A DNA stretch of 64,000 bases, from assembly GCA_020137815.1 (NCBI GenBank), contig CM035356.1, positions 5,986,145-6,050,144 on the forward strand. The letters are read 5' to 3'. Shown in pieces: positions 26,707 through 38,346 of this stretch (within the stretch, counting starts at the first letter, position 1; every line of letters begins with the position of its first letter). This stretch comes from Hormiphora californensis (taxonomy: Eukaryota; Ctenophora; Tentaculata; Cydippida; Pleurobrachiidae). The notes beneath the pieces were generated by a model, which did not search any database, had not been told where the DNA came from, and was given only the letters and a program-made list of their open reading frames with translations. The translations under genes were made by a program, and so were the position numbers.

Positions 26707-28050
26707 CTGAGGAGAGAAGATTGATTAGATCCACTTGTTATAGCAAGGGGCAGCGTGATACCAATGGGGGTATTATAATAGTACTCGGAATACTGGCGGG
26801 ATACTTAGGGTTGAGTAAGTGATATTTTAACTGACCATAATAAAATATTCTGGCTAGGGTCCAGCCACCTAAAGTTATCAACTCAAGCCCTCGAGTTATA
26901 ATGCTCAACATCCTAATATCCGAAGTCCAATAATTTTAAATACCGGCCAAGGAGATAATGTTAGGAATTTGCCTACTGCGAAGAAGGACCGACCAAATAC
27001 TGAGAGAAATTCCCTAATATAATTGGAATTGTTATGATCTAACCCTCCTTTATACGGGCGTGGCGAAGAGGGTTAGAAGGTCAAAAATTGGTGTTACAAC
27101 ACATTCACCCCCCCCCCTGCAGACAAACCTACCGTGAAGTAGTAGTAGGTGTAAGTGAATCCGGTGCGCATCCTCCTCCCCCGCTTCCCCGCTTCGACAC
27201 ATACTTATCAGCGTCAGTCAGATGGACCTGGAGGAGAGTGGTTTTGGTTAACATGGCTCCCAATCACCACTGATATGACACAATACACTTACACCTTAAA
27301 GCAGTAATACAAATCTTGGCTACCCAAGAAAAACGTGGTAGTGAAAAACAACGTTCCTCTTTTGCAAACAAGAATTATTGCATTATGTATTCATAATGCG
27401 GTTTTCCCCTGCCCTCCATCATCACCTTTAAAAAATTCAAGGTTTGGCCCAATTTTGGTAAATCTCGATGTTACTTCTAACATCAAAAATAAAACTTAGA
27501 AACAGCAACCAAACCCCAAAACCTCATTTCATAAATTACCATTTTCGACTCGCAAGTTAAGGTAAACAAAACGAAACCGCTTCGCCAACGATTTTCTATA
27601 AGGAAACGGCGGGGCTTTGTATTTCTGTCCAGTTAGCGCCGCGCCCAATTTGAAAAATAAGCGTCCTCCATCTTTTTTCAATCAAAACATTATTTGATTT
27701 GATAAAGGAGCGCACCCAGCGTTGTCAGGCGTTGTCCGTGACGGGGGACGGACGGCGACTTTAGTTAACCCCCCAGATCTGCTGTTTTTAAAAACCCGAA
27801 GATTTTTTTTTTAGCACGTCGTGCTAAAAAATCTCCCGGGTGGATGCCCTTCGGGCTCCCCCCGGGGGCAGGAAAAAATTAAGAGAATTTAAAAAAAAGG
27901 GGTTTGGGAAGTGTGTGTTTCATGCAGGATGTAATGCCCCCCCCCCCCTATGTAATTTACCTTGGTAACGGTTTGATCCCAAAAGAGATGTCTCTAGAAT
28001 GCTCGTCCGGTATCTCTTTAGGGTTCACCCAAAGTGCAGGAGATGTAGTA
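26707..28050. other. Intron of the fourth M16 gene, partly poor sequence
   Basis: Holds the exon at 27133-27227. The exon with the HxxEH motif, expected between 27228 and the 39-bp arrays, was not found. Homopolymer runs from about 27.4 kb onward make reading frames unreliable. Confidence 0.4.
27133..27227 (-). CDS. M16 metallopeptidase exon (fourth paralogue) with an apparent frameshift
   Basis: Acceptor CTCCTCCAG| and donor ACG|GTAGGT border 95 bases. The first part reads LTDADKYVSKRGSGGG and aligns with MNYADEVVNKAGGG. The second part reads MRTGFTYTYYYFT in another frame and aligns with ISAYTDYEVTNYFAYV. One base must be added (or two removed) in the G/A-rich run near 27170-27182. This could be a consensus error at the C5 run 27178-27182 or true decay. 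Confidence 0.55.
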
Positions 28051-28555
28051 TGGTGGTATAAATCGGCCAAATAAAAAAAAGAATAACAGAAAAAAACAAA
28101 ATTTTTGTTTAATTTAAGAAAAAAAAACTAAAAAGTAAAGTAAAAAGTAAAAAAAATAAAAAAGTAAAATTAAAAAAAAAAAAATAAAACAAAAAAAAAA
28201 AACAAAAAATAAAATAAAACAAAAAAAAAATCAAAAAAAAAAATAAAAAAACTTTTTTCAAAAAATTTTTTTTTTAGCAAACTTTTTTTGAGCTAACTTT
28301 TTTTTAGCTAAAAAATTTTTTTTTTGGGTCCCGGTCGTGGTATAAATCGGGCCCAAAAGGGCCCAAAAATTAAAGGGGGACCGTTTTTGAAAATTTTTTA
28401 TCTCCGAAATTAAACAACCCCTGGGCGGGTTTGTACTTGGGGTGGGTGCCAAACCCATATCTCTCTCTCTCCCTTCCCCTCTCTCCCCACACACACACCC
28501 CTCCTCTCTCTCTCAAAACAAAAACCCCCACTCTCCTCTCACTCTCACGCTCCCC

Positions 28556-28588
<33 letters not shown>

Positions 28589-30272
28589 CTCACTCTCACT
28601 CTCTCTCATTCTCTCTCACTTACTCTTCTCACTCTCACTCTTTCCACCTTCTCTCTCCTCTTTCTCTCTCTCCTCCTCTCTTTTCCTCTCTTTCCTCTCT
28701 CCCCCTCTCTCCCCTCTCCTCTCCCCCCCCACCGGGGCCCTCCCCCCCCCCCCCCTCCCCTCTCAACCAAACCCCGCATTCACCCCCCCCCAAACCCTCC
28801 CCCTCCCCCTCCCCTCTCCCCCCCTCTCCCCTCTTTTCTCTCTCCACCCATCCCCCTCTCATTTCCCCTCTCCCCCCTTTTCCCCCTCCCCCCCACCTCT
28901 CTCATTTTCCTCTCCTTTTCTCTCTCCCCTTTCTCTTTTTCTCTCCTCTTTCCCCTGTTCCCCTCTCTCCTCTCCCTCTTCTCTCTCTCTCTCTCTTCCC
29001 TCTCTCCCTTTCTTTTTCTCTCTCTCTTCCCTCCTCTCTCCCTCTCCCCTCCTCCTCTCTCTCCCCCCTCTCCCCTCTCTCTCTCCCCCTCCCTCTCTCC
29101 CCCCCTCCCCTCTCCTTTTTCTCTCTTCCCTTCTTCTCACCAAAGTTTTAAAAAAGGGAGGGATAGAGAACAAGGAAAAACCCCGGGGGGGGACCGAGGG
29201 CAAGGGAAAGGGAGAAAAAAGGGGAAACCCCAAAACAGGGGGACCCCTATAGATAAACAAAGGGGGCCCAGAATACAAACCCAGATCGCACCCCGAGGGG
29301 AAAAGGGGGGGTGGTGGTGTATGTTTTGTTGTTGGGTTTTGCGGGCGTGCCGCCCCACGCCGGGCGGCGGGGCACCTTAACCCCGCGGGGGGGCTCTCTC
29401 TCTCTCCCCCTAAAACCCCAAAAATTTCCACCCAAAAATTTTCTTAACAAAAGTGGGAACCTTAAAATTTTTAAAATAGGCCCGGTTTTCCCCGCGGGCG
29501 TGCTCGTGTGGTGGGTGGTTTTTTCCCCGGGGCGCCGGGGTTCCCGCGCGGAAAAATTCAGCTCCTTATAACCCAAAGCGAACCCCGGTTTTAAGAAGCG
29601 GTTCAAGAAAGTTAAAGGGTCCCCAAAACCAAGCGCCCCTCCCGTAAATTTTCTAATTCCTCCTCCCTCCACCGCTCCCTCTCTCTCTCTTAAATTTTTT
29701 TTTCTTTTCCCTTATCCCCCCCACCTTTGGGGGAAATAACCAATCAAAAATTTTTTTTGGGGTTTTTTTTGGGTTTTTGGGGCAAAATGGGGGGGGGGGG
29801 TGGGGAGTAAAAATTTTTTTGGATTTTTTTTAAAATCCCGGGGGGGGTTTCCATGCTTATTTTACCCCCCCCAGGCGGGTTTTTGTTTTTTTTAAACCCC
29901 CAGGGAACCCCAAACAAAAAGTTCGAACGGTCCTCCTAATTTTGGCCGTTTGGCCGATTTATACCACGACCGGGACCCAAATAAAAAAGTTTAGCTCAAA
30001 AAAAGTTTAGCTCAAAAAAATTTTAGCTCAAAAAAAAGTTTTTCTGAAAAAAGTTTTTTCTATTTTTGTTTTTTGATTTTATTTTTTGTTTTATTTTTAT
30101 TTTTTTTGTTTTTATTTTTGTTTTTATTTTTATTTTTTCTAACTTTTTACTATTTAGTTTTTTACTTTACTTTTACTTTTACTTTTTAGTTTTTTTATTT
30201 CTTAAATTAAACTAAATTTTGTTTTTATTTCTGTTATTCCTTATTTTTTCATTTGGCCGATTTATACCACCA
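28051..30272. mobile_element. 2.2-kb TIR element with about 300-bp AT-rich arms
   Basis: Ends TGGTGGTATAAATCGGCC in inverted orientation, flanked by TA (28049-28050 and 30273-30274). The arms run inward through A/T-rich sequence to a second inverted motif, GTCCCGGTCGTGGTATAAAT (left near 28328, right near 29965). The interior is CT-rich (28450-29130) followed by homopolymer-rich sequence. Long frames there are low-complexity, and no transposase is recognised. Confidence 0.75.
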
Positions 30273-30480
30273 TAGATATGTGTTACAACAATAGAGTCTG
30301 TTTGATTTACAATTTCTGAATTCTCTCTTTATCATCTTAGTACCCAGCGATGAGGGAGGGTCGAACAAGGCAACCAGCGATTATACTTCTTGTGGTTACC
30401 AAGATAGTGGTTACCAACTTGGCAACCAGGGATTACTACATTTACAACCCCTGGTTACCAACACCCCTTTTCACTGTTAC
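30273..30480. other. Short unique stretch before the 39-bp array
   Basis: Contains degenerate GGTTACCAA-type repeats (30395-30470) but no exon. Confidence 0.4.
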
Positions 30481-31315
30481 CTGCCAGCAGGGTGTAATCA
30501 TTTACAAACCCCCAACTAACCTGCCAGCAGGGGTAATCATTTACAAACCCCCAACTAACCTGCCAGCAGGGGTAATCATTTACAAACCCCCAACTAACCT
30601 GCCAGCAGGGGTAATCATTTACAAACCCCCAACTAACCTGCCAGCAGGGGTAATCATTTACAAACCCCCAACTAACCTGCCAGCAGGGGTAATCATTTAC
30701 AAACCTCCAACTAACCTGCCAGCAGGGGTAATCATTTACAAACCCCCAACCAACCTGCCAGCGGGGGTAATCATTTACAAACCTCCAACTAACCTGCCAG
30801 CAGGGGTAATCATTTACAAACCCCCAACTAACCTGCCAGCAGGGGTAATCATTTACAAACCCCCAACTAACCTGCCAGCAGGGGTAATCATTTACAAACC
30901 TCCAACTAACCTGCCAGCAGGGGTAATCATTTACAAACCCCCAACTAACCTGCCAGCAGGGGTAATCATTTACAAACCCCCAACTAACCTGCCAGCAGGG
31001 GTAATCATTTACAAACCCCAACTAACCTGCCAGCAGGGGTAATCATTTACAAACCCCAACTAACCTGCCAGCAGGGGTAATCATTTACAAAGCCCCAACT
31101 AACCTGCCAGCAGGGGTAATCATTTACAAACCCCCAACTAACCTGCCAGCAGGGGTAATCATTTACAACCCCCAACTAACCTGCCAGCAGGGGTAATCAT
31201 TTACAAACCCCCAACTAACCTGCCAGCAGGGGTAATCATTTACAAACCCCCAACTAACCTGCCAGCAGGGGTAATCATTTACAAACCCCAACTAACCTGC
31301 CAGCAGGGGTAATCA
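30481..31315. repeat. 39-bp minisatellite, distal block, built from a 5' splice site
   Basis: About 21 units of AACCCCCAACTAACCTGCCA followed by GCAGGGGTAATCATTTACA. On the minus strand each unit reads GATTACCCCTGCTGGCAG| then GTTAGTTGGGGG: a copy of the exon end at 41377 plus its donor. The period is a multiple of three, so open frames with a 13-residue repeat run through it on both strands. These are not taken as genes. Confidence 0.92.
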
Positions 31316-31640
31316 GTGGGGGGAACTTAGAAATGAGTTCTTCGTGCCAGCTGGACCCTGTTCTGTACTATGTTGTGGTATGTAGGTCTACATGTATGTC
31401 TGTCTTATGGTCCAGTCCCACCGCCGCGGGCCTTACTGGCTGATGGTCCAAAGATTGCGGTCAAATCACAACTAGTCTCTCGTAAGATAAGAGACATCTC
31501 CTGAGCATGACATTAAACTGCTCACTCTACATTGGGTTGGTGTACACCAGTACCCCAGTTAATAGTGCACTGGGCCCAAGTACCTTGGCTCGATACCAAC
31601 CCCCCCCCCCTCTGCCCGAAGCTAACGCTAAGGATCCGCC

Positions 31641-31745
31641 CAGAAATGGGATGACGCCCTGCAAAGGGATGGAGCCCAAATACGGGATGGAGCCCAGAAA
31701 CGGGATGGTACCCTGTAATAGGGATGGTGCCCAAAATGGGATGAC
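31641..31745 (+). repeat. GGGATGG-type subrepeats in the retrotransposon 5' region
   Basis: Units such as GGGATGGAGCCCAAATAC recur about five times. A related array lies at 34716-34815, where it encodes the GMVPNYG repeats at the start of ORF2. Both copies are preceded by a similar CGAAGC-GGATCCGCCC segment. Confidence 0.7.
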
Positions 31746-31879
31746 TGAAAAATAAATGACGTTAATGTTTACGAGAAAATCAGGTGAAGCGGTTGTGTCC
31801 AAAGAGAGTTTTTATGAGATATTTAACTGTACGTGGTAATGATGTGGAAATTATGTGAAACCGATGTATCCAAATTTTC

Positions 31880-32100
31880 ACTTTCTTTTTACACCTCCTG
31901 TCAACTTCTTCCCTCCCACTCCCCCAACCCAGTAGTTACAGTTTACCACCCCCCCAGTGGAGCCTGATTGCACAACGTTCAAACAAAAAACTTTTTACAC
32001 CTCCTGTCAACTTCTTCCCTCCCACTCCCCCAACCCAGTAGTTACAGTTTACCACCCCCCCCCCCCCCCAGTGGAGCCTGACTGCACAACGTTCAAACCA
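31880..32100 (+). repeat. Tandem duplication of about 107 bp
   Basis: Two adjacent copies beginning CTTTTTACACCTCCTGTCAA and ending CACAACGTTCAAAC, differing mainly in the length of a C run. They lie in the 5' region of the retrotransposon. Confidence 0.85.
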
Positions 32101-32162
32101 AAAACTTAAGAACAGAATAGCCGTTGAAAATTTCAACGGCAATTTTAAAGTAAAAGTAAATC

Positions 32163-32234
32163 TGTTATACGGGATTTGAACCTTGGACCTCACGTCTCAA
32201 AGTTAGGCGCTCTAACCACTCGGCCATTACGGAG
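32163..32234 (-). other. tRNA-like sequence in the retrotransposon 5' region
   Basis: On the minus strand TGGCCGAGTGGTTAGAGCG is a good box A / D-arm and GGTTCAAATCC a good box B. The anticodon and T stems pair imperfectly, and the acceptor ends do not pair well. I take it as a tRNA relic or tRNA-derived piece rather than a functional tRNA. Confidence 0.4.
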
Positions 32235-32464
32235 ATAGATTTCTAAAATTCTTAGGGGACTTATACCCGATCTGTGTCACTAAAACGCAGTGGACCCATA
32301 AAAAACAAATAACTTTGCCGTCAGTATGTATCGACAGAGTTAAGATGTTAAGTCGAGAAACACTGGATACCCTCCAAAAACCCCCCTACTAAAGGTTAAA
32401 ACAACGTAAGACACGCTAACACCCTCCCCCATCCCCTAGCTATCTCTAGGATCACCATCCGAAA

Positions 32465-34231
32465 ATGGCAGTCAAATCGAAACGCTATCAACGCGTTACA
32501 GAAGGGGACACAGACCCGACACTATCACTTCTGCTGTCTCTGATAATACTTGCTACCGTGTACACAAGCATGGAAGAAGCGACAACGCAAACCCCATTTC
32601 CGACCCTCCAAGACAAAGGAGTGCAGACCCACGAATCGGGACAGACTATCAACACACACGGTAAGAACATACCCCCCTGTCTAACATACATCAGTCAACT
32701 AACTAAAACCCCCTACCTCGTCCCCAAACATATAAGAAATATATATATGTCAAGAAATAACATTAAATCTTGGTCATAAATAGGGTGCACATCTGTAAGG
32801 CGCGAAGCCCCAGCCCAAACGAAAGTCCATACTCCTGAGCGCGGATAGGCACGCGCGATAGGATTACATAGAATCTTCCAAGAACAAAGCAGTGACGTAA
32901 TAATTCTAGAAAGTTACCCCTGAAGAGGGAGAGCAATCCTAATATTAGGTACCACTTCTGTTTTACTGCATTCTTGTGTGTGTTCTGCTTTCACAATGCT
33001 CGGTTAGTATACAAAGACCTAGACTAGACATAGAAAATAAACTCTAACAAAGTAACACCCTCAGTTAACTCCATTGCTTGCAATATTCCTCTAAATCTTC
33101 CCTGACCAGACCTTACCTCTACAGGTACCCGAACCCCTACCCAAAGGGCGGTGATCTCTAGGGATTATGACGACGAGACTCTAATCTACCACCAAGAGAT
33201 GACACACCTCTGCGAGAGAGAACAGCGTATTGTCGCGACGAAATTACTGGAAGAGGGAACTGGGGGAGAGCTGATCCTAAACGTAAATGCAAGGGTTCTC
33301 AGCCTGAGGGATTCAGGAACACCCCTAACCGAGATCATCAACAAACTACCTGAGGGATTTACGGCTGTAGAAGCTAACCGACACAAACGGTACGTAACTA
33401 ATTCCACCCAACCCCACAAAACCCACCCCCACCTCAACAACCAACGTAACAAACATACCGAAGTAACAATCAACATCCCCCTACAGGCTGACTATTCTGG
33501 GTTTCCTGAGAGTAGGAGAAGCTCTGAACGATAAAAAGTCCATAGAGAAGTGGTTACTGTCCCGCTTCCCCGTCTCTCTCCCGAAGCTCTTACAACCACC
33601 CATAGTGAAAGGAGCCACCATCAAGGACGGAGAAAGTGTCAGGAATCGATTAATTAAACTGGTGTTCCCGTACGAAAAACTCGATCGTCCGGTGAAATCT
33701 TTCAGTACCATGGCGATAAGCTACAGAAGTACCTCCGTTGAGGAAAAAACTAGAGGCCCACCTTCAACACCCCCAAGGAGGAACGAGGAGGAACGAGGAG
33801 CCAGCGGAACGAGAAGAGTTAGCGGACCTGAAATCCCAAGCAACCACCACCAACCGGCCCACGCTCCCATGTTCATCAACCCTCAACTCCAGCAACAAAT
33901 GATGGCACAAATGCAGCAGCAGTTATTCCAACAATGGAGTCAGTGGCAACGCCCCCACGATCCCCGGAACACACTAAATCAGCCAGGACCCTGGATGCAA
34001 CCCTTCAGGCCCCCGCAACCCTTCAGGCCCCCGCCTCCCGGACCAGCAAACAACAAGAAACTACCAGACCCACCGACTGAGGAATCATCCGACGAAGAGC
34101 AGCCAAGTGATAAGGACCTACCTCCAGCAGACATAAGGGGTCCCCCAGCTGATAACGTCGAAACTGAGGATGAATTCCAAACACCCAGGAAGAAAAGGAA
34201 ATCCGGAGAAGACGAGATGATGAAACATTAG
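32465..34231 (+). CDS. Upstream ORF of the retrotransposon, readable with two introns
   Basis: Three segments join in one frame of 401 codons: 32465-32660, 33125-33389 and 33487-34231. The implied introns (464 and 97 bases) have donors G|GTAAGA and CG|GTACGT and acceptors CTCTACAG| and CCCTACAG|. Phases are 1 then 2 and match exactly. Joined, the reading passes ANRHKR into LTILGFLRVGEALNDKKSIE without a stop. The product has an acidic/helical N-terminal half, a Gln-rich stretch, a Pro-rich stretch, and a polar tail with a basic TPRKKRKS motif. I see no zinc knuckle or RRM typical of ORF1 proteins, so the function is unassigned. It may be a nucleic-acid-binding ORF1 equivalent. Unspliced, the middle segment stops at 33534. 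Confidence 0.6.
32661..33124 (+). other. Predicted intron 1 of the retrotransposon upstream ORF
   Basis: Starts GTAAGAAC, ends CCTCTACAG, and preserves frame when removed. It contains an in-frame stop and low-complexity A/T sequence. Confidence 0.5.
33390..33486 (+). other. Predicted intron 2 of the retrotransposon upstream ORF
   Basis: 97 bases, GTACGTAAC to CATCCCCCTACAG, with an AAGTAAC branch-like site about 25 bases from the acceptor. It is open in the upstream frame, so retention gives a different C terminus. Confidence 0.5.
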
Positions 34232-34727
34232 TTTGTGATTCCGTGGTGTTTTAAACTTTTTACAATTTCTTTTTATAAAAGTGTTTACATTTGAACGGCG
34301 AGGTGGTATGGTGGGAAAAGGAAAGTATCTCACAAAAGGTAAGGTAAGGGGAAAGCGCGAGGAAACCCCATGGGCGGCCAACTTCCGGGGCCAGGACTCC
34401 GGCGGTGTACGGAACGCGCGAAACATTGTCACGCGCAAATCTCCAGCCGCGCGTCCCTTAAGGACAGCGTTTTGCTCCTCCTCTTTCATCGCGCGTGAAT
34501 CTAGCGCAGAGACCTTTCGCGACGGCAACGCGCAGTGGCATCTCCGCACAGGATGCAGCTACAGCTCAAGGGGTACACGTAGGAAGCTCTTTCTAACTCC
34601 CTCCCTTTTCTCTTTAATCTGACCCGCTTTACTGCCCCCAGCTAAACCTCTGCAGCTATACACCCAGTCCCCGTCCGAAAGGACACCCCCGCCCGAAGCG
34701 AAAGCTGAGGATCCGCCCAAAAATGGG

Positions 34728-37256
34728 ATGGTGCCCAATTATGGGATGGTGCCCGATCACGGGAAGAAGCCCTGCAAAGGGATGGTGCCCAATTATGGGA
34801 TAGTGCCCGGAAACGGGAAGGAAGCAGGAAACAACTTAATGGATAAACTAGACACAACCCCTGAAATCATGAAACTAAGACTCATACCACCACAACCCCA
34901 ACAACCCAGACCACTTCCCACACCCAAACAACTCGAACATACAACTCACAACACATCCCCCCCAGCCCCACCAAGAATCACGATAACCAATGCAATGCGC
35001 AACCCCAAAAAACCACACAAACAAACCATAACAATAGGTAGCAAATCAAAGTATAACACATCATCCATGCCGACCAAACATAAAACAAGTAAACAAAACG
35101 ACATTAGACTCTATTTATCCACTCCCAGAACACCAACTCAATACACACCAAGCAACACATCAGCCCATAGGAAACAGCCTATAGCCTCACTACAGAACAC
35201 AGCCACCAAAACAACCCCAGACCAACAGCCGTCCACAATCGAACACAATCCCAAACATTCTACAAAACAACCAAAAAACAACATCCAATCACAAAAACCC
35301 AAACACACATACATTGACGTTATACAAGCAAACCTACAACACAAGAAGGGGGCCATGGATACCCTAGGTATCACCCTCAAAGGGAAAAAACAAACCATAG
35401 TGACCCTAACAGAACCGTATTACAACAACAAGGGGATTATTCCTAGAGCAAACAAAAAAATGACATTATTCTACGCTGACAGCGATCACCCAAGAACAGC
35501 AATCGGAATACACTCACCTATGGAGGAATATACCACACTTATAGATGATCTATCAGACAGAGACATAACAACTATAAAGCTGGTAAATGACGGCAGCACC
35601 ATCATACTCGCGTCAATTTATATGGATCAGAACAACCCAATAACTAAGGAATACATAGACAAACTAACGAAACGTGCACGAGACCAGAAGGCGGCTCTAA
35701 TAATAACCATGGACAGCAACTCCCACCACCAATCATGGGGTGACAAAAACACGGATAAGAGGGGCACTGAGCTAATAAACACCCTGGCAAAAAACAACTT
35801 AGAACTAGCAAACTCAGGCAACAAGCCAACCTTCAAAAACTCAAGGAGCCAATCATCTGTCATCGATCTGACGGCTGGAAACTTCAAGGGAATACAAACC
35901 ATAATGAACTGGAAAACTTCAGACGAATATACAAATTCCGACCACAAATATATCAGATTCCAACTACAATTCGAAACCAAGTGCAAAAAACAACTGCAGA
36001 AAATCAACAATACAGATTGGGAAAAGTTTCACTCTGATACTGAAAGTAGTAAAACGTTAAAAAGACTCGCTGACACTGAGATCACAAACCAGAAGACACT
36101 TGACAAATTAACAGAGGAGTTCACGGAAGAATTAAACCAGATCTGGAGTCACAATTGTCCGATCACATACATTAGCAGTAACATCCCCCCACCGACCTGG
36201 TATAACTCAGATCTAGGACGGGAACATGACAAACTCATGACACTAACAAACCTATCAAAGGAAAAAACCAAACACCAAGAAAAACTGAAAAAGGCCCAAC
36301 AATGCTACAACAAAAATATCAAGGCAGCAAAAACAAAAGACTACAAAGAAACACTCAAAAACATAGAATCCCTTCCGGCCAGAGCAAGATTCGCAAAAAC
36401 AATGAAAAGAAGCGGGAAAAAATCCAACAAACAGCTAAATTCAATGAGAAACAAACAGGGAAAACTAACAAGATCCCCAGAGGAGACCCTTGAAGTAATA
36501 ACGAAAGCTCATTTCCCGGTACACAAAAATAACCCCGTACCCCTAACAAAGATCACGCCAGACAAATCAATAATAAACAAAACCTTCAGCACCCACCGTA
36601 TGGAACAAGCAATTAACAGCCTAAAAGCGGGCAAGAAAGCAGGTCCCGACAACATAACCAATGACATACTAAGGCAGGCGGGCGGATACTCACAACAAAT
36701 CTTGCAAAAAATCTTCAAATACAACTACACACAAGGAACTTCACCAAAAACATGGAAAACATCAAAAGGGATATTCCTGCCAAAACCGGGCAAAGACGAC
36801 TACCACAACCCCAAATCCTTCAGGACAATAACGCTGGCTCCAACCATGCTAAAACTCCAAGAACGTCTTGTATTATGGCACCTCGAATATGATCTCAAAA
36901 TCTACGACCAACTATCTCCAAAACAATTCGGATTTAGGAAAGGGTACTCAACAGAAGCCGCACTGCATAAAATAATACACAAGATCGAAAAGAGAATAAA
37001 AGGAAAAGGAATGGTTCTTGGACTATTCTTGGACATAGAAGGAGCATTCGACAAAGTCTCCTTCAAGGCAATCCACAGAGCCCTCAACCGTTTTAACATA
37101 GATCAAACAACGAAAAACTGGATAATCAACTGGCTACAAGATAGAAAACTCACCATAGAACATCAACAAAAAACAATATCAATCGACATAACCCAGGGAT
37201 GTCCACAAGGTGGAGTACTATCACCTCTACTCTGGTCATTAATAGTAGACGACCTA
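34728..37256 (+). CDS. Retrotransposon ORF2, 5' part: APE endonuclease and reverse transcriptase
   Basis: 843 codons up to the nested insertion. After GMVPNYG repeats and a basic, Asn/Thr/Pro-rich leader comes an APE-type endonuclease: VIQANLQHKK, TLTEPYY, MDSNSHHQSWGD, SSVIDLT and NSDHKYI. It nicks target DNA. Then come reverse-transcriptase blocks: GKKAGPDNITNDILRQAG, SFRTITLAP, FGFRKGYSTE, FLDIEGAFDKV with the first catalytic Asp, and QGCPQGGVLSPLLWSLIVDDL. The frame is open from about 34624, so an upstream or spliced start cannot be excluded; 34728 is the first ATG. The frame reaches CTA (37254-37256) and is then broken by a TAA microsatellite tail. Confidence 0.88.
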
Positions 37257-38346
37257 ATAATAATAATAATAATAATAATAACTATGTTTGTATTCCGCCC
37301 ATATCCGACAGGGACAGAGCAGTAGAACTGTTGCTGTCACTGAAGGATGATCTGAACGGTTAACATACTTGAATAGACCTGCCGACTAATCCTTAATATT
37401 GCACACAAAAAAAATGGTAAAGAAAAAAACAACGGCCCACATAACTATCGGTAACTGAAAACATAACAGACTGAGATAGAGTCCTGAAACTCTAAAAAGA
37501 TGGTTTAAAAGTCCAATAGATAGAAAACACTCGTGCTATGAAAAAAACCCAAAACGTGCTTCACACTTCTGCTCGCCACGAGCCAAAATACAGAAAAAAT
37601 AAAACAGGTACCAGCTAGAGCACAAACCTCAGTAAGATGGAGAGAACACTCCTAGGACAATCAGGATTCACCGAAAGCCTCAATGAAGAGACTAGTCTTG
37701 AGCTTAGACTTGAAAGAGTCCACAGAGTCAATTGCTCTCAGATCAATGGAAAGCTTATTCCAGATTTCAGGCAGATAAACCGACGGACGTCTCCTCCTCA
37801 ACTTAGAAGTTGCATTCACACTGGATAGCTTAGGATACCTCAGCTTGAGGCCATCAGGCTGAGCGTTTCCTCTGGTAGTCCGGATCACATGTAGTCCATC
37901 ATCCACAGGGACCTGTTCCTGCAGGTACACTGGAGCCAAGCCATGTACAATCTTGTACGCCATTAAGCAAACCTTGAACTTAACTCGCTGTTCAATCGGG
38001 AGGACGTGCATTTCACTCATGTAGGGCATGTAACTGTCCTGGTGACCATACAGGCCATACACAAATCTGACACATGAGTTCAGAACTCGCTGCAAGCTAT
38101 CCAGGAGCTTCTTTGGTAAGCCAGAATAAAGGACATTACAGTAGTCAAGTCTCGAAACGATGAGTTGCTTCACCAGAAGCATCTTGGTCGGTTTATCCAA
38201 ACATCGGTTAACCTGCCACAAATTCTTGAGAAGCATTCCACATTGCTTCTTAACACTGTTGATTTGCCTTTCCATCGAAATGTTACTGTCTAGGAATACA
38301 CCCAGGGTCTTCCCTGCAGATCCAGTAAATTCCATAGGGCCTACTA
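37257..38346 (-). mobile_element. Nested 5'-truncated CR1/L2-like non-LTR fragment
   Basis: In minus orientation it ends in (ATT)n at 37257-37281, the microsatellite type of 3' tail seen in this group, and starts abruptly inside the reverse-transcriptase C-terminal region. The encoded segment (38346 down to 37661) reads GKTLGVFLDSNISMERQI, SRLDYCNVLYSGLPKKLLD, LPIEQRVKFKVCLMAYKIVH, LYLPEIWNKL-like VYLPEIWNKLSID and LKTSLFIEAF, all landmarks of CR1/L2-type proteins. Residues predicted upstream of this belong to the host element read backwards. A target duplication is at most 3 bases (CTA) and uncertain. Confidence 0.85.
37661..38346 (-). pseudogene. Truncated CR1/L2-type reverse-transcriptase C-terminal ORF
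   Basis: Open to a stop after FIEAFGES. It lacks the endonuclease and all polymerase catalytic blocks, so it cannot act on its own. The absence of frameshifts over nearly 700 bases suggests a fairly recent insertion. Confidence 0.8.

Noticed and set aside
28431-29672. Open frames of up to 312 codons on both strands
   Set aside because: CT-rich low-complexity and homopolymer-inflated sequence inside a TIR element. Overlapping frames of equal quality on both strands argue against coding.
30350-31042. Open frames of 188-230 codons with a 13-residue repeat on both strands
   Set aside because: They come from a 39-bp tandem repeat whose length is a multiple of three. Unit variants and single-base indels break the frames, and the array is intronic to the M16 gene.
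32163-32234. Functional tRNA gene on the minus strand
   Set aside because: Box A and box B are good, but the acceptor, anticodon and T stems pair poorly, and it lies inside a retrotransposon.
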